A stretch of DNA of 10,746 bases from an uncultured Clostridia bacterium (GCA_934149155.1 CAKPDZ010000046.1:1-10746); one strand, 5' to 3'. Counted from the stretch's first letter, positions 1 to 6,935 are shown. The notes: generated from the letters alone by a model not told the origin. A program made the numbers and translations.

Positions 1-10
1 TTTTTCCTCC
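1..10 (-). promoter_or_regulatory. Ribosome binding site of a minus-strand gene beyond the left edge
   Basis: Read on the minus strand, GGAGG (10 to 6) is followed by five A residues and then the window edge. This is the layout of a strong Shine-Dalgarno site with the start codon just outside. The gene itself is not visible, so its product cannot be named. It would be divergent from lemA. Confidence 0.6.
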
Positions 11-16
11 TTCTTT

Positions 17-52
17 TGCATTTCTGTCAAAGGGATGCTTTTGACAGTTGCA
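17..52. repeat. Hairpin or operator-like inverted repeat in the leader of the left-edge gene
   Basis: CTGTCAAA (24-31) and TTTGACAG (40-47) are perfect inverted repeats around an 8-nt centre. The outer TGCA copies (17-20 and 49-52) extend the symmetry. It lies between a candidate minus-strand promoter (73-99) and the ribosome site at 6-10, so it would form a hairpin in the leader RNA or act as a dyad operator. It has no T tract, so it is not an intrinsic terminator. The binding factor, if any, is unknown. Confidence 0.55.
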
Positions 53-72
53 TTGTTTAAATACATTTATAC

Positions 73-99
73 ATTATCATTTTGCACATTTCTTGTCAA
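73..99 (-). promoter_or_regulatory. Candidate promoter of the left-edge gene
   Basis: On the minus strand a perfect TTGACA (99-94) is followed, after a short 15-nt spacer, by GATAAT (78-73). The spacer is below the usual 16-18 nt, which lowers confidence. Transcription would run left through the 17-52 inverted repeat to the ribosome site at 10-6. Confidence 0.4.
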
Positions 100-133
100 T
101 ATTTTTGGTTCATTTTTATTTTACTCTGCTAAA

Positions 134-162
134 TTGCAATAATCATCAAAAATTATTGTAAA
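134..162 (+). promoter_or_regulatory. Weak candidate promoter of lemA
   Basis: TTGCAA (134-139), a 17-nt spacer and TGTAAA (157-162) each match the vegetative promoter consensus at four of six positions. This would give a leader of roughly 48 nt before lemA. The region is very AT-rich, so chance matches are easy; TATTAT at 169-174 is an alternative -10. Confidence 0.3.
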
Positions 163-216
163 AAAAAATATTATATGTTAAGATATATAAAAATGAAATG
201 CAAAGGAGGTATTTCT

Positions 217-768
217 ATGTGGATAGCAATCGCAATAATTGTATTATTAGTAATTTGGGTTATCTCAGTATACAATGGACTAATATCATCTAGACAAAAA
301 GTTGATAATGCTTGGAGCCAAATTGATGTACAATTACAAAGAAGATTTGATTTAATCCCTAATTTTGTAGAAACTGTAAAAGGATATATGAAACATGAAT
401 CTGAAACATTCGAAAAAATAACAGCATTAAGAACTTCATGGGCTAATTCTTCAACAGTTAGTGAAAAAGCAAAATTAGATGGCGAACTTTCTGGAGCTTT
501 AAAAACTATTATGGCAGTTTCAGAAAATTACCCAGATTTAAAAGCAAATACAAACTTTTCAGAATTATCTGAAGAACTTCGTAACACAGAAAATAAAATT
601 TCTTTTTCAAGACAATTTTACAATGACAGTGTTACAAGATATAACACAAAATTAGAGCTTTTCCCTTCAAATATTATTGCAAATATGTTCAACTTTAAAT
701 CTAGAGAATTATTTGCAATAGAAAGTGATGAAGCTAGAAAAAATGTTAAAGTAGACTTTAATAATTAA
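217..768 (+). CDS. lemA: LemA family membrane-anchored protein
   Basis: A 183-residue protein of the LemA family, whose molecular function is poorly defined. Residues 1-18 are a hydrophobic N-terminal anchor. After it comes the family hallmark run with VDNAWSQIDVQLQRR and DLIPNFVETVKGY (about 29-55), then predicted long helices. The second conserved block ENKISFSRQFYNDSV and the FPSNIIA segment lie in the C-terminal half. The start at 217 was chosen because AAAGGAGGT (202-210) sits 6 nt upstream; an in-frame ATG at 175 has no ribosome site. The gene precedes htpX on the same strand. LemA and HtpX genes are often paired in Firmicutes, which suggests a role in membrane protein quality control, but this is inference. 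Full length, nothing broken. Confidence 0.93.
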   Translation: MWIAIAIIVLLVIWVISVYNGLISSRQKVDNAWSQIDVQLQRRFDLIPNFVETVKGYMKHESETFEKITALRTSWANSSTVSEKAKLDGELSGALKTIMAVSENYPDLKANTNFSELSEELRNTENKISFSRQFYNDSVTRYNTKLELFPSNIIANMFNFKSRELFAIESDEARKNVKVDFNN

Positions 769-775
769 TTTACTT

Positions 776-812
776 AAGTTTGGTTCTGTTTTTATACAAG
801 CCAAACTTTTTT
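776..812 (+). terminator. Intrinsic terminator between lemA and htpX
   Basis: AAGTTTGG (776-783) pairs with CCAAACTT (801-808) and is followed by a run of six T (807-812). The loop is long (17 nt), and two further wobble or AU pairs may extend the stem inward. It fills the short lemA-htpX gap, so it probably lowers rather than abolishes read-through to htpX, for which no separate promoter is visible in the gap. Confidence 0.7.
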
Positions 813-829
813 GATAGGAGGAAAACTTT

Positions 830-1717
830 ATGTTTGAAGATATTAAAAGAAATAAAATGAAATCTTGGTTTATTATTTTATTGTTCTTAGCCTTTATTGC
901 CGTAATTGTTTACTATATATGTATGGCTTTAGATTTAGGCAAAACATCAATTGTAATTGCAATGATCTTTGCCATTATTTCTACATGGGGATCATATTAT
1001 TATAGTGATAGAATCGTACTTAGTCTTAATAAAGCTAGACCAGCTACTAAAGAAGAAAATCAAAAACTTGTAAATATTTTAGATTCATTAGTTGTATCTT
1101 CTGGTTTACCAGCTACACCAAAATTATACATCGTAGAAGATTCTCAACCTAATGCTTTTGCAACAGGTAGAAATCCAGAACATGCTGTTATATGTGTTAC
1201 TACTGGCTTATTAGATAAATTAGAATACTATGAATTAGAAGGTGTTTTAGCCCATGAAATGTCACATATCAAAAATTATGATATCCTTCTTTCTGCAGTT
1301 GTTTCTGTAATGGTAGGTTTTGTAGTTATTCTTTCTGATTGGTTTACCAGAATTACTTTTTGGGGTGGACCAAGAAGAAGTGATGATGATGACAATGGAA
1401 ATCCAATTTTAATGTGTATAGGATTAATTTTTCTAATCTTAGCTCCTATATTTGGACAATTAATGCAACTTGCAATTTCTAGAAAAAGAGAATTTTTAGC
1501 TGATGCAACAGCAGTAGAGTTTACTAGAAATCCTGATGGACTAATTTCAGCTCTTATTAAAATTTCTGGAGACCCTAATCAATTAAAGGTTGCTAATAAT
1601 GCTACAGAAAACATGTATATTGTTAACCCTTTTAGAGGCAAAAAATCTTCTTCTAGTTTATGGTCTACACATCCTAGTATAGAAGATAGAGTTGAAGCTT
1701 TAAGAAATATAAAATAA
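830..1717 (+). CDS. htpX: HtpX-type membrane zinc metalloprotease (M48)
   Basis: A 295-residue M48B peptidase, the usual HtpX length. Two N-terminal membrane segments (about 13-33 and 39-58) are followed by the cytoplasmic NAFATGR-type block (108-114). The zinc motif HEMSH is at 142-146 (His142 and His146 ligands, Glu143 catalytic). Two more hydrophobic segments (about 153-169 and 192-213) precede EFLAD (221-225), whose Glu221 is the expected third zinc ligand. The C-terminal STHPSIEDRVEAL motif is also typical. In the characterised family this protease degrades misfolded membrane proteins. The ribosome site GGAGG (817-821) is 8 nt before ATG. It lies 61 bp after lemA with a terminator between. 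All catalytic residues are present. Confidence 0.96.
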   Translation: MFEDIKRNKMKSWFIILLFLAFIAVIVYYICMALDLGKTSIVIAMIFAIISTWGSYYYSDRIVLSLNKARPATKEENQKLVNILDSLVVSSGLPATPKLYIVEDSQPNAFATGRNPEHAVICVTTGLLDKLEYYELEGVLAHEMSHIKNYDILLSAVVSVMVGFVVILSDWFTRITFWGGPRRSDDDDNGNPILMCIGLIFLILAPIFGQLMQLAISRKREFLADATAVEFTRNPDGLISALIKISGDPNQLKVANNATENMYIVNPFRGKKSSSSLWSTHPSIEDRVEALRNIK

Positions 1718-1723
1718 AATTTT

Positions 1724-1757
1724 AGAATACTCATTTTAGCAGTGAGTATTCTTTTTT
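1724..1757 (+). terminator. Intrinsic terminator after htpX
   Basis: A perfect 10-bp stem, AGAATACTCA (1724-1733) with TGAGTATTCT (1743-1752), has a 9-nt loop and a run of six T (1752-1757). It closes the lemA-htpX unit seven bases after the htpX stop. No good promoter is visible between it and the next gene. Confidence 0.9.
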
Positions 1758-1806
1758 GTGTCTTTTTGCAATTATTTGTCATATCTTAATACAGGAGGAT
1801 ATGAAT

Positions 1807-2361
1807 ATGATTATTAAATGTATTCTATTAGCTTTATCTGCAAGTATAGACGCGTTAGGTCTTGGAATTACATATGGAATAAAAAAGACCAAAATGTCTA
1901 AATCAGGTAATCTAATAATTTTTACCACATTATTTTGTTTATCTGGGCTTTCTGTATTTATAGGACATTATATCTCTACTCTCTTCTCTCCTGTTGTTTC
2001 TGCTATATTGGGTGCATCACTTTTAATACTACTTGGAATTTATAATATCTTTAAAAGCCCAAATAATACATCTACAAATTTTGATACAGACGGTTCTAAT
2101 TATATTGATGCTAAAGAAGCTTTTATTTTAGGTTTAGCAGTTGCTGTTGATGCCTCTTGTGTAAGTCTAGGCTCTGGCATGATTGGTATTGCTGGTTTAA
2201 TTTTGCCATTTTTGATGGCTGTTTTCCACACTTTTTTCGTTAATTGTGGAAATCTTGTTGCTACCAACATTGCCAGTAGATTCACAATTTCATCCAAGTT
2301 GCTATCAAACCTTTCAGGAATAATTCTAATTTTTATAGGTTTTGTTAGATTGTTGTCTTAG
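1807..2361 (+). CDS. ytaF: YtaF/MntP-family membrane protein, first tandem copy
   Basis: A 184-residue protein with about six predicted membrane segments in two similar halves, as in the MntP (DUF204) superfamily of manganese efflux pumps. Each half carries an intramembrane Asp in a matching context: ALSASIDALGLG (Asp15) and LAVAVDASCVSLGSG (Asp115). The loop between the halves contains DTDGSNYIDAKE (93-104), which fits a 12-position EF-hand calcium loop at positions 1, 3, 5, 8 and 12. That loop and the YGIKK segment after helix 1 point to the YtaF branch (annotated as a sporulation membrane protein) rather than classical MntP. Substrate is unproven. The start at 1807 lies 8 nt after GGAGG (1794-1798); ATG at 1801 is too close to it. 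The next gene is a paralogue 13 bp downstream. Confidence 0.85.
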   Translation: MIIKCILLALSASIDALGLGITYGIKKTKMSKSGNLIIFTTLFCLSGLSVFIGHYISTLFSPVVSAILGASLLILLGIYNIFKSPNNTSTNFDTDGSNYIDAKEAFILGLAVAVDASCVSLGSGMIGIAGLILPFLMAVFHTFFVNCGNLVATNIASRFTISSKLLSNLSGIILIFIGFVRLLS

Positions 2362-2374
2362 ATTGGAGGGGAAT

Positions 2375-2926
2375 ATGATATTTAATTGTATTTTATTAGC
2401 TCTTTCTGTTAGTATAGATTCTTTGGGCATTGGAATTCCCTATGGATTAAAGAAAACTAAGATCACTATTATAAGCAATATTATACTGTTTGCTATATCA
2501 TTTTGCATTACTTGCGGTTCTATATTTTTAGGACATTATATTTCTGCTTTATTTTCTCCTACTGTTTCAACAATACTTGGCTCTTCTTTTTTGATTATAT
2601 TAGGAGTTTATAATATTTACAAAACTATAAATAACCCTATAACTGATTATGATATAGACCATTCTAATAATATTGATGCTAAAGAAGCTATTTTTCTTGG
2701 CTTAGCTCTTTCTATTGACTCTGCTTGTGTTGGCATTGGCTCTGGTATTATTGGTATTAATGATATTGTTTTACCCTTTTTTGTGGCTTCTTTTCAACTT
2801 GCTTTTCTTAATTGTGGTAATTTAGTTGCTAATAGTATTGCTAAATATGTTAATGTTTCTGAATATGCTCTTTCTATTTTTTCTAGTTTTATTTTGATTT
2901 TGGTTGGCATATTTAGGGCTATATAA
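2375..2926 (+). CDS. ytaF: YtaF/MntP-family membrane protein, second tandem copy
   Basis: A 183-residue paralogue of the preceding gene. The two align almost without gaps, with roughly 55% identical residues counted by eye. Conserved between them are the two intramembrane aspartates (Asp15 in SVSIDSLGIG, Asp115 in ALSIDSACVG), the LGHYISALFSP helix and the NCGNLVA segment. The EF-hand-like loop DIDHSNNIDAKE is at 93-104. They differ most at the C-terminal helix and in helix 2 (about 31-50). The start at 2375 follows GGAGGGG (2365-2371); an in-frame ATG at 2342 lies inside the upstream gene and has no ribosome site. The 13-bp gap makes co-transcription and equal supply likely, so a heteromeric pair is possible. 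Its stop codon overlaps the A tract of the downstream terminator. Confidence 0.85.
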   Translation: MIFNCILLALSVSIDSLGIGIPYGLKKTKITIISNIILFAISFCITCGSIFLGHYISALFSPTVSTILGSSFLIILGVYNIYKTINNPITDYDIDHSNNIDAKEAIFLGLALSIDSACVGIGSGIIGINDIVLPFFVASFQLAFLNCGNLVANSIAKYVNVSEYALSIFSSFILILVGIFRAI

Positions 2927-2958
2927 AAAATCCAACTTTTATTAAGTTGGATTTTTTT
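2925..2958. terminator. Bidirectional terminator between the ytaF pair and smc
   Basis: ATCCAACTT (2930-2938) and AAGTTGGAT (2944-2952) form a perfect stem with a 5-nt loop. It is flanked by six A on the left and seven T on the right, so it can end transcription from either side. It serves the plus-strand ytaF pair and the convergent minus-strand smc, whose stop codon begins two bases beyond it. Confidence 0.9.
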
Positions 2959-2959
2959 A

Positions 2960-5900
2960 TTATTTCAATTTCATAGAAAGCAATTTAGAAATACCTTTTT
3001 CTTCCATAGTAACACCATAAACTGTATCAGCCGCTTCCATAGTTCCCTTTCTATGAGTAATAACCAAGAATTGAGTATCCTTAGCAAACTTCTTTAAATA
3101 CTCTGCATATCTGTAAACATTAACATCATCAAGAGCAGCCTCGATTTCGTCAAGTACACAGAAAGGTGCAGGATTAATCTTTAAAATTGCAAATAATAGC
3201 GCAATTGCAGTAAAAGCTTTTTCTCCTCCAGAAAGTAGAGTCATATTTTGAAGTTTCTTTCCTGGTGGTTGCACAGTAATGTCAATTCCACATTCAAGAA
3301 TATTAGTTTCATCAGCTAAAGTTACTTCTGCCATACCTCCACCAAACAATTCTTTAAATACCTCTCCAAAGTTTTTGTTAATAACTTCAAATTTTTCTTT
3401 AAATTGTTTTTTCATTGTTTCTGTCATATCTTGAATTATATTTCTTAATTTTGCCATTGTCTCATCTAAATCTAGCCTTTGTTCACACATAAAGTCATAT
3501 CTATCTTTTAAGTTTTTGTACTCTTCTATTGAATCTACATTTACACTTCCAAGTTCTTTAATATCTGTTCTAAGCACATTTACTTTTCTTTGTGTTAGTG
3601 CTACATTTTCAGGTTTTGGATAATTTCCAGCATTATTTGGTGTAAGTTCATACTCTTCCCACATTTTATTAATAATATCTGTAATATCTTCTTCTGTTTT
3701 TGTTTTCTTAACTTCAAGTTTTGTAATTTGAGCTTTTAGATCTTCAATAGTCCTAAATTGATTTGTTTGTTCATCTTCTTTTTTGCTTAATTTTTCATTT
3801 TTTTCTATTCTTTCTTGTTTTAATTTTTCAATTGTATTTCCACTATTAGAAACTTTTGATTTTACTTTTTCTATTTCTTGTTTTGTGTCTTCTATCTCTT
3901 TCTTTAAATTCTCATTTTCTTTATTAGCATTTTCAATTTGAAGTTTTTTGTTTTCTTTATTTTTCGTGTGTGTTTCAATTTCTTTTTCTATCATTTCTGT
4001 TATTTCTTGAATTGAAACTTCACTTTCATTAAATGAAGATACTGATATTTTTAAATTTGTAATATCAAAATTCAAATCATCAATATATTTTTGACTATCT
4101 TTATTAGCATTTGAAAATTCATCAATTATTTTTTGATCATCTTCATTTTGTTTATTCATAGCCTCTATTTGTTTTTCGTTATTTTCTTTTGTTTTTATTG
4201 TTTCTTGTTTATCTTCTTCTGTTTTAATGTTTTCTTGTTTTAACTTTTCAATTCTTTTTTGTATTTGTTCTATATTCTCATCTATTGAAGTTACTCTTTG
4301 TTTTTCTGTTGCATATGTTATGTCTGTTTCTTGTAGTTGTTTTTCTAATGCTTGTATCTCTTCTATAATATCTTCAGATGAATTCATATATTCTTCTTTA
4401 TCTTTTTCTGATTTTTGAATTTTTTCTTTTAATTTTTTTAATTTTTTTTCAAGAGCTTCGATTTCTCTGCTTCTACCTAAAATATTTACTGTTTTTTTGC
4501 TTACAGAACCACCTGTAATAGCTCCTGATGGATTTATTACATCTCCTTCAGTTGTAATTATTCTAAATGAATAATTATTTTCTTTTGCTAGATTTATTGC
4601 ATTTTGCATATTATCTACCACAACAGTTCTTCCAAGTAAATTTAAAATAATCTGTTCATATTTTTTATCAAATTTTACTAAATCAGATGCAATTCCTATT
4701 ACTCCTATTTTCTTTCCTTTTATATTCTCAATTTTTCTTCCTTTTACTGCTGTAATTGGTAAAAATGATGCTCTTCCCAAATTATTTTTTCTTAAATGCT
4801 CTACTAATTTTTTTGCATCTTCTTCAGTGTCTGTAACTATGTTTTGCAAACTTGCTCCTAAACACATTTCTATTGCTGTTTCGTATTCACTTGGTACTGA
4901 AATTATATTTGCTAATACCCCATGCATTCCTTTTCCAAGTTCTTTTATTTTTTCACAGTCTAGTAATAGTGATTTTACACTTTTGATATAGCCTTCTTTT
5001 TCTTTTTCTGTTTCTACTAAGAAATTGTATCTTGATTGCTTCATTCTCATTTCATTTGTATTATTTACTATTTGCAAATCATATTCTTTAATTTTATTGT
5101 CTATTTCTTGTTTTTTATTATCTATTTCTTCTATTGCTTTTAATATTTTATTTCTTTCTGCTTCTATCTTATTAAAGCTTTGAGCTATATCTTCTCTTTT
5201 CATCCTTGTTCTGTCGAGTTCTAATATTTGATTATCAGTTTCTTGCTCAATTTGTTTTTGTCTTTTTTCAGCATTTTCTATGTTTGCTGTTTGTGTGCTT
5301 ATTTGTGATTGCAATTCATATTTTTTATCTATATTTTCTTCTACTTGTTTTTTTAGTTTCTCTATTTCAAGTTCTTTGCTACTTAATTTTTCTGTTAATT
5401 TTTTTAGTTCTTCTTCTTTTTCTTTTAATTCATTTTCGAATTTTTCTTTATTTTGTTTCAAATTATCTTTTTTAGATTGTTTTTGTTCTATCTCTTGTTT
5501 TAAATTTTCTATTTTTTCTTCTAATTCTACTATTTCGTTTTGATATAGTTCTGAATTTTCTATGTTATTTGCAATTTTAGTTTCTGCAACATTTATGTTA
5601 GAATTTAGTTTTTCTATTTCTTTTTCACTTTCAAATCCTATATTCTGCATATCTTCTATTTTAGTTGTAATCTCATCTATGCTGTCTTTTAATTCTTCTT
5701 TTAAAATTTTGATTTTTTCTAATTTTCCTTCTTCTTGATTCAATGTAGAATTCATTATTTCTTCGTCTTTAGTAAATCCTTCTAAAGATTGTTTAAATTT
5801 ATCTATATTATATAAAAATAAACCAACTTCGATGTTTTTTAATTCTTCTTTTAAATTTAAATATTTTTTAGCTTTATCAGATTGTTGTTGTAAAGGTTCT

Positions 5901-6505
5901 AAGTTTCCTTCTATTTCTGTTAATATATCATTTATTCTTAACAAATTAAGTTTAGTTTGTTCTAACTTTTTTTCTGTTTCTTCTTTTCTTGCTCTATATT
6001 TTACTATTCCTGCAGCTTCTTCAAATATATGTCTTCTGTCTTCTGATTTATTACTTAGTATTTCATCAATTTTACCTTGACCTATTATAGAATATCCATC
6101 TCTTCCTATTCCTGTATCCATAAATAGTTCTACAATGTCTTTTAATCTACATGGTACTTTATTGATATAATATCCTGTTTCTCCGCTTCTGTATATTTTT
6201 CTAGTAACAGTTACTTCTGAATATTCTATTGGCAATGCTCCATCTGTATTATCAAATACTAATGATGCTTCTGCAAAACCTAATGATTTTCTGTTTTGTG
6301 TTCCTGCAAATATTATATCTTGTGTTTTTGCACCTCTTAGTGATTTCATACTCTGTTCTCCAAGTATCCATCTTATTGCATCTGATATATTACTTTTTCC
6401 TGATCCATTTGGTCCTATTACACTTGTAATTCCTGGCATAAATTCTAATACTGTTTTATCTGCAAATGATTTAAATCCTTGCATCTCTAATCTTTTTAAA
6501 TACAT
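2960..6505 (-). CDS. smc: Chromosome partition protein SMC
   Basis: A 1181-residue SMC ATPase, full length, which folds and helps segregate the chromosome with the ScpA and ScpB partners (not in this window). The head contains Walker A GPNGSGKS (31-38) and a Q-loop region with IIGQGKIDEIL near 140. A Lys/Glu-rich coiled coil follows to about 510. The hinge is about 526-668, starting GMHGVLA and ending near SGAITGGS. A second coiled coil leads to the C-terminal head with signature LSGGEKAF (near 1090) and Walker B FCVLDEIEAALDD (near 1115). The ATG at 6505 was chosen because AAAGGTG lies just upstream; an in-frame GTG at 6514 falls inside that ribosome site. The gene stands alone, without rnc or ftsY beside it as in Bacillus. 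Confidence 0.98.
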   Translation of the reverse strand: MYLKRLEMQGFKSFADKTVLEFMPGITSVIGPNGSGKSNISDAIRWILGEQSMKSLRGAKTQDIIFAGTQNRKSLGFAEASLVFDNTDGALPIEYSEVTVTRKIYRSGETGYYINKVPCRLKDIVELFMDTGIGRDGYSIIGQGKIDEILSNKSEDRRHIFEEAAGIVKYRARKEETEKKLEQTKLNLLRINDILTEIEGNLEPLQQQSDKAKKYLNLKEELKNIEVGLFLYNIDKFKQSLEGFTKDEEIMNSTLNQEEGKLEKIKILKEELKDSIDEITTKIEDMQNIGFESEKEIEKLNSNINVAETKIANNIENSELYQNEIVELEEKIENLKQEIEQKQSKKDNLKQNKEKFENELKEKEEELKKLTEKLSSKELEIEKLKKQVEENIDKKYELQSQISTQTANIENAEKRQKQIEQETDNQILELDRTRMKREDIAQSFNKIEAERNKILKAIEEIDNKKQEIDNKIKEYDLQIVNNTNEMRMKQSRYNFLVETEKEKEGYIKSVKSLLLDCEKIKELGKGMHGVLANIISVPSEYETAIEMCLGASLQNIVTDTEEDAKKLVEHLRKNNLGRASFLPITAVKGRKIENIKGKKIGVIGIASDLVKFDKKYEQIILNLLGRTVVVDNMQNAINLAKENNYSFRIITTEGDVINPSGAITGGSVSKKTVNILGRSREIEALEKKLKKLKEKIQKSEKDKEEYMNSSEDIIEEIQALEKQLQETDITYATEKQRVTSIDENIEQIQKRIEKLKQENIKTEEDKQETIKTKENNEKQIEAMNKQNEDDQKIIDEFSNANKDSQKYIDDLNFDITNLKISVSSFNESEVSIQEITEMIEKEIETHTKNKENKKLQIENANKENENLKKEIEDTKQEIEKVKSKVSNSGNTIEKLKQERIEKNEKLSKKEDEQTNQFRTIEDLKAQITKLEVKKTKTEEDITDIINKMWEEYELTPNNAGNYPKPENVALTQRKVNVLRTDIKELGSVNVDSIEEYKNLKDRYDFMCEQRLDLDETMAKLRNIIQDMTETMKKQFKEKFEVINKNFGEVFKELFGGGMAEVTLADETNILECGIDITVQPPGKKLQNMTLLSGGEKAFTAIALLFAILKINPAPFCVLDEIEAALDDVNVYRYAEYLKKFAKDTQFLVITHRKGTMEAADTVYGVTMEEKGISKLLSMKLK

Positions 6506-6526
6506 GTTTCTCACCTTTCTTGTTGT

Positions 6527-6555
6527 ATTTTATCGTAAAATGTAAAAACGGTCAA
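6527..6555 (-). promoter_or_regulatory. smc promoter
   Basis: On the minus strand TTGACC (6555-6550), a 17-nt spacer and TAAAAT (6532-6527) make a near-consensus vegetative promoter. The predicted start near 6520 gives a leader of only about 15 nt that still includes the smc ribosome site. Its -35 box is one arm of the 6549-6578 inverted repeat. Confidence 0.75.
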
Positions 6556-6578
6556 TAGGGACTTCCCCTTTTTGACCG
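6549..6578. repeat. Inverted repeat carrying back-to-back -35 boxes
   Basis: CGGTCAA (6549-6555) and TTGACCG (6572-6578) are perfect inverted repeats, with a smaller GGG/CCC pairing inside (58-60 with 66-68 of the 6500s). Each arm includes a TTGACC box pointing outward: left to smc, right to the small peptide locus. A factor binding here could affect both promoters. A-rich and T-rich flanks also give it some likeness to a bidirectional terminator, which cannot be excluded. Confidence 0.6.
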
Positions 6579-6634
6579 CATTTTTATATTTGTATAATTT
6601 TCACATTTTGTTCGCTTGTTTTTTCTGCTATATT
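6572..6634 (+). promoter_or_regulatory. Candidate promoters of the small hydrophobic peptide gene
   Basis: Two candidates are visible. The first is TTGACC (6572-6577), a short 15-nt spacer and a perfect TATAAT (6593-6598), starting near 6605. The second is an extended -10, TGCTATATT (6626-6634), with a weak TTTTGT at 6606-6611, starting near 6641. The sequence alone does not decide between them. The second gives a leader of about 94 nt. Confidence 0.45.
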
Positions 6635-6651
6635 GTGATAGACTATTCATT

Positions 6652-6686
6652 AAGGAAATGAGAATATAAGCAGAGTGTGTTGCCTC
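6652..6686 (+). repeat. Left arm of an imperfect inverted repeat flanking the small peptide locus
   Basis: This segment begins AAGGAAATGAGAA and ends GTTGCCTC. The reverse complement of 6906-6936 begins AAGAAAATGAGAA and ends in the same GTTGCCTC, differing mainly by four bases of length in the middle. The arm lies near the 5' end of the peptide mRNA. It may be a shared RNA element of the two opposing transcripts, or the end of a small mobile cassette. Confidence 0.65.
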
Positions 6687-6726
6687 CAATTTTATCCACA
6701 GTTATTTGTGAGTTCTACAACGGAGG
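6683..6726 (+). promoter_or_regulatory. Leader element masking the ribosome site of the small peptide gene
   Basis: CCTCC (6683-6687) is fully complementary to the ribosome site GGAGG (6722-6726) of the downstream peptide. A small CACA/TGTG hairpin (6697-6710) lies between them and would bring the two together. Cis-masking of the Shine-Dalgarno is common in type I toxin mRNAs. The pairing is short and inferred by eye, without folding software. Confidence 0.45.
6692..6700 (+). other. Perfect DnaA-box sequence
   Basis: TTATCCACA matches the DnaA box consensus at all nine bases. I saw no second copy in the window and no origin-like clustering, so it may be chance or a lone regulatory site. It falls in the leader of the small peptide gene. 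Confidence 0.3.
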
Positions 6727-6734
6727 TGGTGCTT

Positions 6735-6854
6735 ATGGTAGATATAAATTTATTATTAATTACATACCTATTTTTCTACGGATTAATAGGACTAGCTATC
6801 ATAAATGTTGCACTAATAATTGTTTTAGCAATTATCTTTATTAAGCAACAATAA
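6735..6854 (+). CDS. 39-residue hydrophobic peptide, candidate type I toxin
   Basis: A small gene with ATG 8 nt after an exceptionally good ribosome site, GGAGGTGG (6722-6729). The peptide starts MVDIN and ends IKQQ. Almost everything between residues 6 and 36 is Leu, Ile, Val, Ala, Phe, Tyr or Gly, with no charged residue, so it should span the membrane once as a long helix or as a tight hairpin. Size and composition resemble membrane-acting toxins of type I systems (TxpA, Fst and holin-like groups), although I recognise no specific family by sequence. The call rests on context: a long leader able to mask the ribosome site, a strong bidirectional terminator directly after the stop, and a convergent strong promoter for a short antisense RNA. 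A non-toxic small membrane peptide is the alternative. Confidence 0.72.
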   Translation: MVDINLLLITYLFFYGLIGLAIINVALIIVLAIIFIKQQ

Positions 6855-6935
6855 AAAATAAACCATTCTGCTTTGCCCAGGTGAATGGTTTATTTTTATT
6901 CTATCGAGGCAACCACTGTGTGGTTCTCATTTTCT
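6853..6935 (-). ncRNA. Candidate antisense (antitoxin) RNA, about 80 nt
   Basis: The strong minus-strand promoter at 6942-6970 predicts a start at about 6933-6936, and the shared terminator predicts an end near 6853. There is no reading frame of note. Near its 5' end the RNA can fold a hairpin from AACCAC and GTGGTT (plus-strand 6911-6925). It then carries CCUC and UAGAA, which could pair with the GAGG and UUCUA around the peptide's ribosome site (6713-6726). Its 3' half is fully antisense to the 3' end of the peptide mRNA. The layout resembles the antitoxin RNAs of convergent type I systems such as Fst/RNAII and TxpA/RatA. RNA boundaries are predicted, not measured. Confidence 0.62.
6855..6897. 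terminator. Bidirectional terminator shared by peptide mRNA and antisense RNA
   Basis: A perfect 14-bp stem, AAAATAAACCATTC (6855-6868) with GAATGGTTTATTTT (6883-6896), has a 14-nt loop. T runs lie at 6893-6897 on the plus strand and opposite 6853-6858 on the minus strand. It begins at the peptide stop codon and is the region of full complementarity between the two convergent RNAs. Confidence 0.9.

Noticed and set aside
25..30. TTGACA on the minus strand within the left dyad as a -35 box
   Set aside because: The matching -10 position falls on the ribosome site (GGAGGAAAAA), which has no -10 likeness.
1579..1782. Minus-strand open frame over the htpX end and terminator
   Set aside because: No ribosome site, no recognisable product, and it crosses the htpX terminator; a shadow frame.
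1766..1792. TTGCAA with TAATAC as a promoter for the ytaF pair
   Set aside because: The spacer is 15 nt and transcription would start at or beyond the ribosome site, so it could not yield a translatable leader.
1718..1806. Possible manganese (yybP-ykoY) riboswitch before the MntP/YtaF-family genes
   Set aside because: The gap is only 89 bp and half is the htpX terminator; there is no room for the aptamer and its conserved loops were not seen.
5206..5543. Plus-strand open frames of 87-89 codons opposite smc, rich in Phe, Leu and Ser
   Set aside because: They are antisense shadows of the Lys/Glu-rich coiled coil of SMC, have no ribosome site, and overlap each other in different frames.
6512..6514. 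GTG start for smc three codons upstream
   Set aside because: The codon lies within the AAAGGTG ribosome site; the ATG at 6505 has proper spacing.
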